Shown here one piece after another: positions 32,758-47,700 of a stretch of DNA of 64,000 nucleotides (positions within the stretch are counted from its first letter, which is position 1; the number at the start of each line of letters is the position of its first letter). The stretch lies in NCBI RefSeq assembly GCF_051622035.1, contig NC_135358.1, positions 19,978,001 to 20,042,000 of the forward strand, read 5' to 3'. The DNA comes from Arctopsyche grandis (Eukaryota > Arthropoda > Insecta > Trichoptera > Hydropsychidae). A model generated the notes under the pieces. It was not told the origin of the DNA, did not search any database, and saw nothing but the letters and a program-made list of their open reading frames with translations. Both the position numbers and the translations under genes were made by a program.

Positions 32758-35700
32758 ATGCCGGCCGACGGCGAGCTCAGCTCCAAGCTGAACAGGAGGC
32801 AGCAGATCAACGACGACCTGGAGGAGGGCAAGGAGGTGAAGCCTCAGTATCGAGTGGTCAACGTCTACACAGAGTTTCATGAATTTTCCAGGAAGGAGAT
32901 CAAGCAATATGAGACCACATTCAACAAGTGAGACATTTTTTTTCATTCATTGTACATATGTATGATTTGTCATTGCTGAAAACGTGACCGTTTCGACTGC
33001 TGCGTATGTACATACATACATACATACATACGTCTATTTACACATTTAATGTGATTAAAATATGCATGTACATGGTTTTTGATAGTTCGTATTACTCATA
33101 GCAGTTGCAGTTTTCAAGGTGTTTCCGTTTTACAAATTTGTGGTGAAACTTTATAATATTTCATCGATTTTAAAATATGATTGATATGTGTGGCGCAAAT
33201 GCTACATTTCTACTTTCGTATTGTTAATTGTATTTTTATGAGCCTTTTAGGTATGTATGTATGTTAACCGTTTGTACGATATTTACAGATAAGGCTACTG
33301 AAACATCTTTATATATAATACAAATGATGTATGTGCGTATGTTTGAGGGTCGCGTGTTATCAATGTTCAACAATCGTTTCAAATTAGTGTCACGAAAAAG
33401 ACGTCATAAAATCTTCAAATGTAATATCAGTGACAATGTTTTGCGTTACTGATGTTGAATTGATTAAATTCTAAATGTCAAACATGATTTTTGCACCCAT
33501 AACGCTCGACGGCTTTCTCTGTTTTTATAAATATTTATTTTAATTATTTTAATATTATTAAACAATGGTATGATAACGTAATAGTAATTTTCTATTCAAA
33601 ATTCAATGGAATTAAATTTGTACGTAAATTATCGATACGATACGAATCCAACAGTTCGAATTATATTGATTTTTAATGAATTATTCAATTTATATATCAT
33701 ACATATATAAAAATTCGAAATCTTACTACCTTGGTATACATATGTATACCCAATTTCATATCAACTTTCGTTTGCATTTTTAATTTCGCCAAATTGACTT
33801 TTTATGTCACTAATATATTTGGAAGACATCATCGAAAGCATCTACGATTGGATTTATTGGAACTTTCACTGGAAATAAGCGAGTGCACAAGTTGCGTGAC
33901 TGTCAAATCAAGGTAGCTTCGACTTTCATCCACTATCATTAATATAACAATTTAGCGCACTGCAATTTGAGTCGAAAATTTAATTTCAAAAGTGATCGAA
34001 AGGAAAGCCTCCTCCGCATCACTATCATCAATCAATCTTTCTATTACAGGTAAAATATTCCCTAAATGAAACCTAAAGCGTCAAGTCATAGTATGAATCA
34101 GGTGTTTTATGTATTGTAGTAATTGTATATACAAGTGATTCACTGCCGTTTAGACATAAACATGACAGTATTTTTTTCATTAATAAAATACTACATACAT
34201 ATGTACACTGTCATATTGGTGCTAAGTGCCTCGATCGATGATGTCACTCGAATTACTATTAGATCGAACAAATTGAGACATGTGCGAAATTGAGCTTGTT
34301 CGGTGTCATCTAATCAAACTGCCTGCTCCAATTGAGACGGTCAATATTGAATTTTACCGTTTGAGTTCAAAAGGTTGACATTCTATTCAAAGGTTGACAT
34401 TCGATTCGACGGTTCAGCTTTGTTGACACGTCTGCTGTAGCACCCTACTTTTTATGGTTTATTTTCGAGTACAGATGTGCAATGGAAGCTGCATTTCTAG
34501 TCTTCTCGGTGTGTTTATAAATGGTTTGGTGGGCTCGTGCCCTATGTCTCCAGCGTAGCGCGTAAAAGTCTACTTCTGGATCGAACAGTTGTAACCACAG
34601 AAATAGAACACACACATGCGTTGGTCTCCAGTATGGTGCATCTGCATACTGCGGTGAGATGTTTCTAAAGTTATACCCCCGTTTTTAGCAATGTTCGAAA
34701 TCAATACCATACTACATACGTCTAGAATGTTTTTATAAAAAAAAACATGTTTTCAAAAAAAAAAAACTTGCTAAGTTCTGAATACTCTTTCATCTGTGTA
34801 AGACATCAATAATATATGTATGAACGTCTCATATATCAATGCCGCCATAGTGTATACATTCACTTTTTAATACTTTCTCGATGATGGATACTTGATATAT
34901 TACATCTACGTAGATATAAATATAACTCATAATTCTGTGAAGATATTATACTTTTCTATTCAAGTATACATACGCTTTGTATATGTATTTCAAGTACACT
35001 CGAAAAAATCATCAATGTATTGAGTTGAAACCTACATACTTGTTTAATTTATCTCATATAATTTAGCGTGTTCTTTGCCAGTAAGTCGCCACTCGCAAAA
35101 TGCCAGCAATTTACAATTTTTTTGTACATATTACCTTCATATATGTACATACATACATAAAATTCTGAAAAACCAAATCATCGATTTTTTTTCATTTTTG
35201 AAACCAATTTTGTCGAAAGATGGTGTAAAAGATCAATATTGTAAGTTTCGAAGGAGAAATCGACGCGACTCGCCCATGAGACGCTGGCGTACAAGCGTCA
35301 ATGTGCGAATCAGGAGCGAGTCACTGTAGTAGAATAGTAAAAAATAACATTTTAAGTTAACGTTAATTAATTAACTTAAATTGTAATAAAAAAATCGCAC
35401 AATCTTACTTTCAATAGTTATTTGGATATGAGTGTGTATGTACATATATCAATAATAAGATTCATTTTATTGTTAATTTTACAGACATATGTATGTATGT
35501 ATGCATGTAGTTCACGAAATTCTTCTAAATATCTTACGATTTTACTAGAATTATAATGTTATATTCAATTTATGTACTTCACATTGCATTATTGATATGT
35601 TGACATCAACCGACATTTTGACGCGTGCAAGTGTGTTGACAGTCCCAACTTAATTGTTACTTTATTTCAGGATGTTCTCTTTTGTTCAAATACTCATATA

Positions 35701-38700
35701 TAATATTAGTTGTTTTATATATTACTAGTGGTTTTACCCGACTTCGCTCGGTATTTGTAATATAAACCGCTTAAACATGGCTGATCAAAGCCGTTTAACA
35801 TTTTATTTTATTTAAAATTATTTGAATATTCATTTGTTTTTTTATTAAATTTAACGTCACTGATTCTACGAACCAAAACTTACATATGTTCATAAATACA
35901 TACATACAAAGTCTCTTTCGAAATTATATATTAGACTAGTGGCTCTCGATATTTTTAATATATATAAACCGCTTAAACATGGCTTATCTAATAGTGAACA
36001 TTCTTTTGTTTTTGTATTAAATTTATTTTAATAGAATTTATTTTAATATTAAACGACAACCAATCATAAAGGATTTGACGACAGCTAATCAGGAATGAAT
36101 TACACACACTCAACGAACGGTATTTTTTATTTATATACAAGATATATAATAATACAATCCCTCCCATATTACAAATTTTACATTCGTGCGGTAAAAGAAT
36201 TAGCAAAAGCAATGACTGGATTCTGGATCAACGATTTCATCAAGCAATATGTACGAGTATTATAAAATAAAATATGAATCTGCATAGTCAACTTTTAAGA
36301 GACAGATATGTATGTATGTGTACAGAAATATATAAGTATTCAAGTGAATTGAATAGTAAACAATTGAATCATATGTGCGTACGTTAACCCTTTGCGTGAC
36401 ATTTAAAATTTGTACAGTTCTAAATTGTTTTATATATGTAAACATAGCGCACAATTACAATAGGGTCAAACCATATCGGTGACTAAGGACTTACTGAGTC
36501 ACACTGGGTCATAACAGTGCAACGACACATGTACATATGTATGCATTAAAGTCTCGGAAAACCAGTGAATAATCGGTCGAAATTGACGTCAAAATAAAAT
36601 AAGGCCGGAAAATCCAAAAGATTCAATGTGTGGTTGTTTACGACTGAAATAGAACCGCTTGCCACACCGAGGAAGTTTTAATCTATACATCCTATTGGCG
36701 TGAATTTTCGAATTTGTATGAGCGGTGTTATTGTATTGGTGAAGTTAAAATATTTTTATTATCTATTTTTAGAGTTAAAAATGCATTCATTGATATAATC
36801 GTTGAAGCGTTTCATATCGGACATACGCATTCGTAGCCCGGCTGATAAAATTCATGTTTTTTTTTTAATTTAAACAGTAAACTGTTATGGATACATATTT
36901 TTTATCTGTTTGTTTTGACGTTTGAGCATTACGTTACTGGAAGTTTGTTTGCCGCATTGCAAGTATGCTGCAGTTGTACTCATATTATGACAAAAGTGCA
37001 ACGGTATTGTGCTATTGAAATGATACTGCAAGTCTATATTGTATGTAGATACATGTGTATGTAGATATGTACTTGTCTCTCTGGCTTTCAATTAAATACC
37101 TACGTACATACTGCTTAGTTTTGTTTTAAGTGACGTGTATTTACATACCGATTTATAGGTCGTGTTTATATGTTGACAATACATTGCACTTCTAATGGTG
37201 TGACGTGCGACTTGTGTGCAGTGTGGGTGTAACAATGCGATTTTTTTTATTTTTTTCTTAAGACCAATCATATAACAAAATGCCTATTTAGGTGAAGTGA
37301 ATAAAGTGTGATGCGCATTTCTGATAATATGTCTATCCCGGAAACCGAAGTTACAAGGTCAAGGTGTTTTGACAAAACCGCATTTCCTTTTTGTTTTAAA
37401 TCCATGGGAAATTAATCATGTCCTTTTAAATTGCGTTTTTTTCCAATGATTATTTTAAGTGTCCTGTTTTTTTTATTTTATGATTTGGAAACATCAGACA
37501 CAGCCAATTCATAATTTTTCCGAAAAAACTTTAGAATGTATAGAATAATATATGTAAATATAGTCCAAGTGAACTTTTGTTCGTTCATGAACATACTAAT
37601 TTTTTTATACACGAACCAATCAGTCCAGTTATAGTATACGAAAAAGAACAAATTAATCAACACATTCGTTTGTTCATGCAAAAACTGTTAGGCATAAGTT
37701 TATCTACTCTCAATCGTTTGTCCTATCCTCTATATATGCTTGGGTTGAAATATTTTAAAAAATAACAGAAACGAGAATTATAGCAACGTTGTATTGTAGT
37801 TTCCACAGGATTTCCCTTTTAATATTTAGGGTTGTGATATCTCAAATTGTTTAACAGCTAAAATTTTAATGCGACACCTGGTGAGTCTATTTGAAGATAT
37901 CTTTTGACTGTTATCACTTAATCTAAAACCAATAGCTCGTGTATAAACAAACTAGTATGTTCATGAATGAACCGGAGTGAACACGAAATATTCGAAAATA
38001 TTCAAATATTCAAACTTATCAGTGAAATTTTTAATGATTTAAGCCCGCATACGAAATAATTTAAAAACCAACTCCCCGATCTGATAAATTAGGTACAATA
38101 ACATTATCAACATAAAAAATTGTAATAGTAGCGAAAATATAATACAATTTGTTTTAAACAATCTATAAAATGCGGTTTTCAAAATAGTGCCCACATGAGT
38201 GGAATCCTTTACTCAAAACTTCTTCCCATTATCACTGGTTTTATTATCAGGTTGTGTTCATTTTCGTTATCGTTTAATATGTATGTACATATTCATTGAT
38301 ACCCATCTATATAATTTATAATGGTTATAAAATCAAATATTTAGGTAGATTCATTGATTACAACCTGATAATCTGTAAAACTATTTCAAATATGTAGTGT
38401 TAGTATTAATAATACACATGCCAGTATCTTTGCGATAGTTTCATGAATATGTATCCATTTTGATTTTGCATTTTAAATATTCAAATAAGCAAGCAATAGT
38501 ACTGTCATTGATTTACGAAAGCACACTACATAAATTCATGTTGTCTTAACTGTAAAATTTTATTTTAACAAACGAGATAATTACAATTTAAATGCTTTCA
38601 ATTATGCACGATGTAACGAACGTACATTATGCTAATAAGCGCGTATCACACGTGCGTCACGTGAGCGACAGGTGTGATTAAAAATATATACACTCGTAAA

Positions 38701-41700
38701 CACCGGTTTTACTCGATTGGTAAAATTACTCTAAATAAACGGTGATTGGTAGTATTCGATTGTAAAGGTATTTCGCAATTTGCGTGGAATTCCAATGAGA
38801 AAAACCACACAGAATCGAACGTCTACTAGAACAACCGCTACGTATTCAAATCGAAAGGCTTTGTTTTTGACCTTTACACGTAACGATATCTTACAATCGA
38901 TAGATTGTTCTGAATTTATTGCGACTTATATAAAAAATCAGTACCATAAGTAAATAATGGTGATTATTGTCATTTCTATGCTCCAAGTCACTTCCTGAGT
39001 TTTTGGCCCCATCTACGGACCTAAAAACAATAAGCTGAGAATAAATAAAATCGGTTACGTTTAACGGTTGTCGCTTCGACGAAGAATGCTAAAAACGAGC
39101 CAACAATCAAAATGGCGAAATTAGTATTCAATGGCGGGGACGAACTGTCCGTTAGAGCGAAATCGAGCTTTTCGAACGTTGAAAATCGATATGATATTAA
39201 CTCGAATTTAAATTTTCAACGACTGAAACTCTGGAGCGTATCACATGGTAGAGATCTGCTCTCACTGGAATAATTAATTCGAACGATAACTAGAGCGCTG
39301 TTTCAATTTAAACGTGTCAATGTCGCTCGAGTGCGTCAACATGTTTAAGGTAGAGACATTGTCCTGGATAATAATTTACAATTGATGCAGGATTTCCTTA
39401 TTAAGAGACAAAGAAACAAAACGATCGAATTACAGAACGATCGTTGCACGCCACAGATAGCTCGTAATATAATATACAAATATATCGAAGGCAATATAAT
39501 CAATCGACCGATTCAAAATATATAGCTACATACATAGCTACCGATATCAGTGCATAATATTATCAATAGTAATTGTATCGTTTTTAATGATTAAAGTAAG
39601 ATTTAGGAATATTTTAACGTTGCATGGTGGTGTGATTTAATTACATTTTTGTGTAATTATGATGTAATTGTAGGCAAAATCTGACAGTCGGTATTGAGCG
39701 CTGTTTCAGGGCTTATTATCCGTTTTTTCTCGTAATGATCGAATAATTAACAAATCACCAACCGGTAGTATTGTTAATTGCCGAAACGAACGAGTCTAAA
39801 TCCGGATTCAAGTTAGTTTGAAAGAAATTAAAAAAATTGCTTCGAATTATAGTGATTTCTTAGATAAAGATTTATGTTACGCCGGGCGATTTCGACGCTA
39901 ACGCTGAGATAGATGGTGTACCGCTTTTTTAGCGATTTATCAGTGTGTTCATCGAATTGTTTCAGCTAAGCATGAAATTTATATATTAGAGTGTAAGTAT
40001 TTAGCTTGCGCCTTGCAATTTTGAAAAATTCTTCTTATCTTATCGTATCTTCGTGACGCCTAATTGTATTCGTTGTAGGTAGAACCATTATTATAAGAGA
40101 TTTTAATATGAACATATGCATAACTAAGCATAGCCTATTATTAACATTAACAAAATTATCTAGTTTGTTAAAGTCACAATTCGAATAAGAATTATGGTTA
40201 AAAAAAACATGAAGAAATTCTTTTGAAATTAATGGATTGTCTTGGTTTTTGAGTGCTGTTTCGATTTTGCTATGGCTATGCGTGTCGTTGGTAAAATTAT
40301 ATCTTCATTTTGTGGGAAATTGACTTAACTCAAACCGCATTCGTTTTGCACAATTGTTGCTCTTTTTCACGGTGAGCATTCGTGCGGAAAATTCTCGGAG
40401 AGAAAACTCAGTAAATATTCAGGTTGTCATTCGCGCTCGTTTTTCACTCATTTCCATTCGATTTGTCGGTTTCATAATGGCATTGTCTTAACCGCCGTTG
40501 TCTATTTGCAATGTTCATTATTTGAAAAGTGCTTTAAAAATGCACCATTGCGACAATTCGAATATTTGAATATGTACAAGTGACGTACATATGGCAAGAG
40601 CACTCTCAAAATTGCGCTACGGGACGTACTTGTGATATCCAGCTGGGATGGGCTTCTCTTCATGCCAATGTTTATTCATAGGATTTTATTATTCTTATTA
40701 AGTTCCTCCTACATTTCTTCAAATATATACATATATATTAGAATCACCTATGTCCTATACAAAGATAAAATATAACCGAAAACACTCCAGGGCAGAGGCA
40801 GTTCTTCCTGAGGAGCGCTGGTGAGGTGAGTCTCCCAGTTAAAATTAACAAATTTATATCAATATAACTAGCACTGAACTAAACGAAAATCACTAAAAAT
40901 GAGTGGGTATTCTCAAGAATTTATACGTAATCTACGACAATAGTACATAGAATTGTTCCTGCCGAGCCTGGTGCGTCAAAGATCTATTACGAGTGTGTGT
41001 TTCGTTTTGCGCTCCCATTGAAAATTTCTGCATAAAAAAATGTATTCTCGACACGTGAAACAGATATATTTTCATACAAAAAAGGCTAATACGGATCAGT
41101 GCCAAAGCTTTTTATTAGCAATCTGTTAATTCAGTGACACTCCTGCCCGTCATAAATTTGGGATCTGATTTTGAACGACTTCCACTCTTTGGGTCGCTTT
41201 GATATCTTACCGACATTGAAGTACACTAATGTCTCCGAAATGAAGCTAGAGGAGTTTAATCATTAATGGACTCATTAAAAATTACACCAGAATCTTGTGC
41301 CAGATCGAAGCAATGACAGCTAGCTATCCAAATTCAGTTTTTACCGCCCCTTTGCAACTCCCAAGTTATTTGCAATCGGTTCTGCAGATCTCCGATCCCC
41401 CCATTCATCTTATATTGCATATTGTCCTTCAGGTAGTAAGTTATCGCATTTGCTTGTGAAAGGGTCGTTTATTTTCGCCTTCATTTAATTAAATTAACTA
41501 TTAAATTATTGATTTTATTAAATTAACTATTGAAATACCCATGTTCACCAGTTGCCATTGCTCCAGGGGTGAGTTGGTATAGATTAGGCGTGTTAGCGTT
41601 TTTTTTTTGCATGTGCAAAACTATCTAAAACATAGATAAGGTAAAAAAACATTCAAAAAACGTTCACTGTGTGTTTGCACATTAAAAAACGCACTATATT

Positions 41701-44700
41701 GCAGTTAAATAAAATGATCGTCAATGACGATGCATCATCGATGATTCTTATTATTATTTTAAACTGAGCAACGACACCCACTATAGCAATTCCGGAAACA
41801 ATTCACACCATGTGATGATTAAAATATTTGTCACGCATATTGTCACAAAAAATACTGATTTTAGTTGAAATTGATTTCCGAAACTTCATCACTTTATTGC
41901 GAAAATGTCTAAAAATACAAGAAATTATTCGGATGCTGTACAAGTAGACCGGAAAACAATTTATTCGGAACGAAATGGTGAAAATTCGACTTACCACGCC
42001 CAAGAATGCAAATAAACGCAATATTTTCGTTTTCGTTTCCCTTTCGTCGAGATTGAAATACCACACTGCATAAAAACGGTTAGTAGCTAATTGTCCGTTC
42101 TCATGCGAATCCGGATCGTGTAAAATTTTTCGTGTAATCAGCCATTTAATTAATCATCGACTGTGAATTGAAAATGCTTTGAGAAGATGCGATTCCCCAC
42201 GACCTGTAACGTGCTATCATCGCGCGATTACAATAGAGATTTGAACGTGCCTAGATTCAAATTACAATGGAAATCGAAAGAAATGCTCGAATATTATTAA
42301 ACATGACAAGTTGAAATGAAGTCCAGAACATCTTTTCATAATACAATTTCCATTTCTTTCATTTCAATTTAATTTTTGATTTCTTACATTCTGTAAGATT
42401 TTCAAAACTGAACATGCTGTAAAATATATTTACATTTGTGTAATTTGTCCTTACTATGATACTGTACAACATAAAAAACGGTCTTTTGGTCCCCGTTAAG
42501 TTTTCGCTTGACGATCCCTTATAATTTCCGATGCGGCAGTTAAGTACTCGTTCCGCATTAAGCACAGTAGCGCAGAAAATGTGGAACAATACAATCGTAG
42601 ACCTTAATGTTTTAATCCCTTTTTGCTTGTAAATTGCAAAGTGCATTTCACCGTTACAGCGAGAACGAAAGCGGCCGGATGTGTCATTGCATTTCCATGC
42701 ATCGAACTCAGTTTCTAAAGGTCGTTTGTGACCGGACATCCGATACAATGAACCGTTATAATTGGAATCGCACTATCATTTATATATTTTAAATTGATAA
42801 ATTATTGTTTTTGTCAAAATTATATTCAGGGCTCAAATATGTTGATTAAATTTTTTTTTTGTATACGTTACAGACCAAGTGGACCTTTAGTTCATTCATG
42901 AACATACTAATTTATTCAAATATTAACAAATCTGGCCATTTATAGTATACACATATGTATATATATATAGCCTAATTGATTGGTGATTGATGATAATCAT
43001 TTTAGCAATTATCCATGTAATGAAGTTGTATGAGAAGTTAGAAAGATTTCGGAATATAGAAAGAATATTTTATTTTAAATATTGCAACCCAAGGATATAT
43101 AGAGGATAGGACAAACGATTGGGAGTATTTAAACTTATGTCTAATATTTTGTGCATGAACAAACTAGTTCGTTTGTAAATTTGTTCTTTTGTGTATATTA
43201 TAAATGAAAATGATTTATAAAAATAGCGGAAACGAAAATTATAGCAACGTTGTAATGTGTTTGCCATAGGATTTCCCTCTTAAATACTTGGCTTTTTGAC
43301 ATTTCAAGGTTTTGACGGATAAAACTTTCATGCGACACTTGGTGAGTATATTTGAGGATAGCTTTTGACTGTTAAATTAAAATGACAAACTAGTATGAAC
43401 AAAGTATTATGTTCATAAACGAACCGAAGTGAACACTAGGACTGTATCATTTATAAAACTATGTATTTTATAGTTCGCTACATTAAAGCATATTCTTTCT
43501 ATATTCCGAAATCTTTCTAATTTCTCCTCATACAACTTAATTACATGGATAATTGCTAAAATGATCATCATCAATCACCAATCAATTAGGCTGCTTTTGG
43601 AAGAAACTATAAATTTAAAACTATTTTATGAAGCAGCTGTAAGTATAGCTTACTTATAGTTTCGTTGCAACTTATGTATGTAATTATATCAAAACGTTCG
43701 TAATTTTTACAAGGCTTTTCTTAGTTTTACTTCGCTATTTTTTTATATTAATCATTTTTGATTAATTCAATGTGCTTCATGTATTATATCTACTTGTGAA
43801 ATACACACATCCACAATGCCAGTTATGCTAATTGTGCGAAACAATTTTTATAGTCGGACACGCTTACATACATACATTGTACATATGAAACGATTGAGAT
43901 TTCATGTCACGAGCACAATGCGTTTCAGTTATTAAACGTGTGAATAGTTAAAGTGGTTATTTAGACTTGATTTGTATGTATACAAAGCACTTAAAATAAA
44001 AGCGATGTAGAACTGCGATGTAAAACAATTCAAAAAGACCGATTTCCATTTGTTTTGATCTGATTTATGACATTTTCTCTCTATGCGTACGACTGAATAT
44101 TTTATTGTCATAGTGTATAATAAATATCAATGTCTTTATTTTTGTTATTGTGAATGGAAGGAATTGTTACAATTTTATAAAAATGTACATACATACATAT
44201 TGTACATGTGTATGTATTTGATTAAGAATTCAATATGCATAGTTAACCTACTGAGCTCTCAAGGATTTTCAGTAGTAAGCCTTGTATGCATAGAAACATC
44301 AAAGCAATATACTCCATAATCTATATGTACATATGTATTTGTATAAAATATGAAATATGAGCAGAGCATATAGTGGCAAGTACTACAGTCTTTGTTGTAG
44401 CTGGATTCAATAATGAATTTTATTTACGTTTTTAAAATAAAACACAAAAAAGGACTTTTCTGGATTTTATAAATGTAATTGTTCCTACATACGAGTATAT
44501 GCGAAAATTCTTAATGGTTTTTCTTAAAATAATTATGTTTTTTTATCATTATGTTCTTTTATGTAATTTAATAAACTGGTAATTTTCCCAACAAAATAAA
44601 ATAAAATATATGTACATATGCGGTCTCCGTCACGAGCCCGAATGTGAAACGCCCGAACACGCAAATATCGGAAGGCAAAGATCGAAAATCGAAAGATCTT

Positions 44701-47700
44701 AAGTCGAAAGATCAAAAAAAAAAGGGTGCATGGTAAACGGTACATACTCACTTAATTTGCGCGAGCAGGATACAACAGGAACAAGAGGAACAGGCTTTTC
44801 CTCCCGTATTAATGTGCGCGCGCAGAATACGGGAGGAAAAGCCTGTTCCTCTTGTTCCTGTTGTACCCTGCTCGCGCAAATTAAGTGAGTATGTATCGTT
44901 TACCATGCACCCTTTTTTATCTTTCGACTTAAGATCTTTCGATTTTCTATCTTTGCCTTCCGATATTTGCGTTTTCGGGCGTTTCACATTCGGGCCCGTG
45001 AGGTATGTACATAGACCCGTACATATGTTATGTAATTCTAGACAGTATATTTTCCAGTATGTTGATACGTTGGATTTAAAATGTAGTCGCATTGAAATTA
45101 ATGTTTTATTTTAGAACAATATGAACAGTTTTCATTTGGTATTCATAACATTCATTTATTTTTTTATTAAATTTATTGGAATTTTTAATAAAGACAATTA
45201 GAAATAAATTATACGCACACATAACGAACATGATTTGTTTTATATATAACTGTGCACTCGGTAAAATATTGCAATTCGGATCAACGAAATTAATAATTTA
45301 AAATTTAACTAATTGTTTTGAAAAAAAAATCTTTTGTTTTTGTCGACCAATCATATGAACAAAGTGATATGCCGCGTCTCTTTCCACGATATACGATTCC
45401 AAGGGGAAATAGAGAGACGAATCTTGTAAACGAACATTAGAACGTACTCCACACGCATTAGAAAATGATTAAATACGATATAAGAAGATATATAAGATTG
45501 TATTTCTATATTAGATATTTATGTAATTCTACTCAGTATATACATATATTTGACAGTATGTATGTTGATACTTGTCTCTTAAATGTAATCGCATTGAAAT
45601 GAATAATGATTTATTTTAAAACAAGATTAAAAAAAACCAAATAAACAGTTTTAGTTCTTGTCAAAAAAAGGCAATGTACATATTTGTGGCGGTTACATTA
45701 AATGCATTGCGAATAAATTAAAAAAAAACTCTCGTATGAATTGTGAGCTAAACAATGCGCGAATAAAATTCAAAAGTCACGCGGAAAATTATGAATTTTA
45801 GTTCTATAAAATAGTATGAGAATTTCCGAGATGAGTCTCTGTCGAATTTATGTACTAATTGTGAGAGTAATTTGTGCTTCGTTTTTTAGTTGATCTCGAA
45901 GCAGAATGATTTTTTTTTATCTTATACAACGCATTATGTGTATTATATGTAGCATGTTTAGCCTATTGCTCTTATATAATATACTTATTTAGATTAGCCC
46001 TCTTGAAAAATCCTGATGTTCACACACACTTATGATTTGTATGTATGTATGTGTGTGCATATTTATTTTTTTATATTATTCAAAATATTGTAATGCTATA
46101 ATTACATGCAAATTGAAAAGGCAATTAAGTGGTACCCGAAATAATAATACTACATATTATAAAAAGGTGATAGGTGGTGTAACAATGGTGCGTCGGTTTG
46201 CTAAATGAGTGGGTTTCGCTCTCGTTCTTGGCCGAATGCATTTTTGCCGAAAGCGAAGGTTGTTATCCTAAAACCGGTTGTCGGAAAAGACGGACATGGG
46301 CCTTGGACTCGTGCTGTTATAGGTATATGTACTTGTCCGCCCAAAGACAAAAACAACTGTGTCAAATTCATATACATATGTAGATATGTACATATAAAAA
46401 AAACACAATGCATTCATATTTTCATTTCAAACTTGACATTTTCTAATGATAGAAATGTTACATACCCACGTCTATATATATTTATATGAACAGTGAAAGT
46501 TTTGGTATCCCAATTATTATTTTGAGATTTAAAAGATATTCGTTACATTTTTCTCAAATTTATATTTATCTTCGATAAAGTGTAATAAGAGTGCTATATT
46601 TATACTGCTGATTTTTTTTTAAAAATTTCCAATTCATTAGAAATGTAAAAACTTACATATGTATATATATGTACATACATTATAGAATCAATAAAAATAT
46701 TCATATACCCAGTCACTGTCCTTGAAAATATATCCTTAGTGCATATAATATGTCTAATTTAATGAATTATTTATTTAAATGGCGTGATTATTTTTAATTA
46801 TTAAAAATAAAATATCATAAGCACTCGTAGATAGTATTGACCCGAAAATGATAGCCAACATGATCGGTAGAAAGTCACATAAAACAAGTTCCATATATTT
46901 TTATATTCATAGAATGCCTTTCTATTCGTGATATGAGATGAGGTGAAAGGGCCATCCGTGCCCTATATCTATACACCTATTAATTTTTGATTACAATTTC
47001 AAGGTATCAAATAATAGTGAATATTTCGTGTTTCAGTTCCATAATATGAATTTTACATACTACGTTTAATTCATTATATACCTATCCATATATATGTAGA
47101 ATATATATTTTGGCATTTGCCCTTATCTACCTCAATGCGTTTTGGGTGCGCGCACAGCATCTACGTATCAAATGCCACGAGGGTGAAGCGATCGATGACC
47201 TACATAGGTCATTAGATTGGGTCACTGGGTCTAAACGCGGACAATAACAACTTAAATTATACCTCATAATACCCCATAGGTCAGCTCGTGCAATATTTGT
47301 TGAAACCTTTGAGTTGCGTGATTTGTTATTGTGTAGTAATACTTGTAATGGAGCAATGTCCTATGAGTTGAGTTTCAGCTTCAGTATAAGAATATTTATA
47401 TTATACAAGAAATTAAGAAATATGAACTTCGTTATTTTCTTTATTATTATTGATAGGCACTGAATATGCAGTTAGGTATCAAATAACCTATTTCAAATTA
47501 TGTATTTTTACACTATTTATTATAACTTAATAAAGCTATTTATAGCAAGTACATTGTTGATTGGAAAATTTATACTATAGACATCTATCGATATTTTTTA
47601 AAAGCAAGAATTATTTTTCCTTTCGACATTAACTTTAGATGTATGTTATATACAATAGGGCTGGCAGGCGTCCCGGTATTCCGGGTTTGTCCCGGTATTC

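Noticed and set aside
42359-42748. 129-codon minus frame in the Swip-1 intron
   Set aside because: Composition and lack of domains or splice partners give no support; it is kept only as a note because the surrounding DNA is less AT-rich.
44748-45114. Overlapping frames of 114 (minus) and 100 (plus) codons
   Set aside because: Both come from the 44,629-45,002 palindrome, whose symmetry produces the same frame on both strands.
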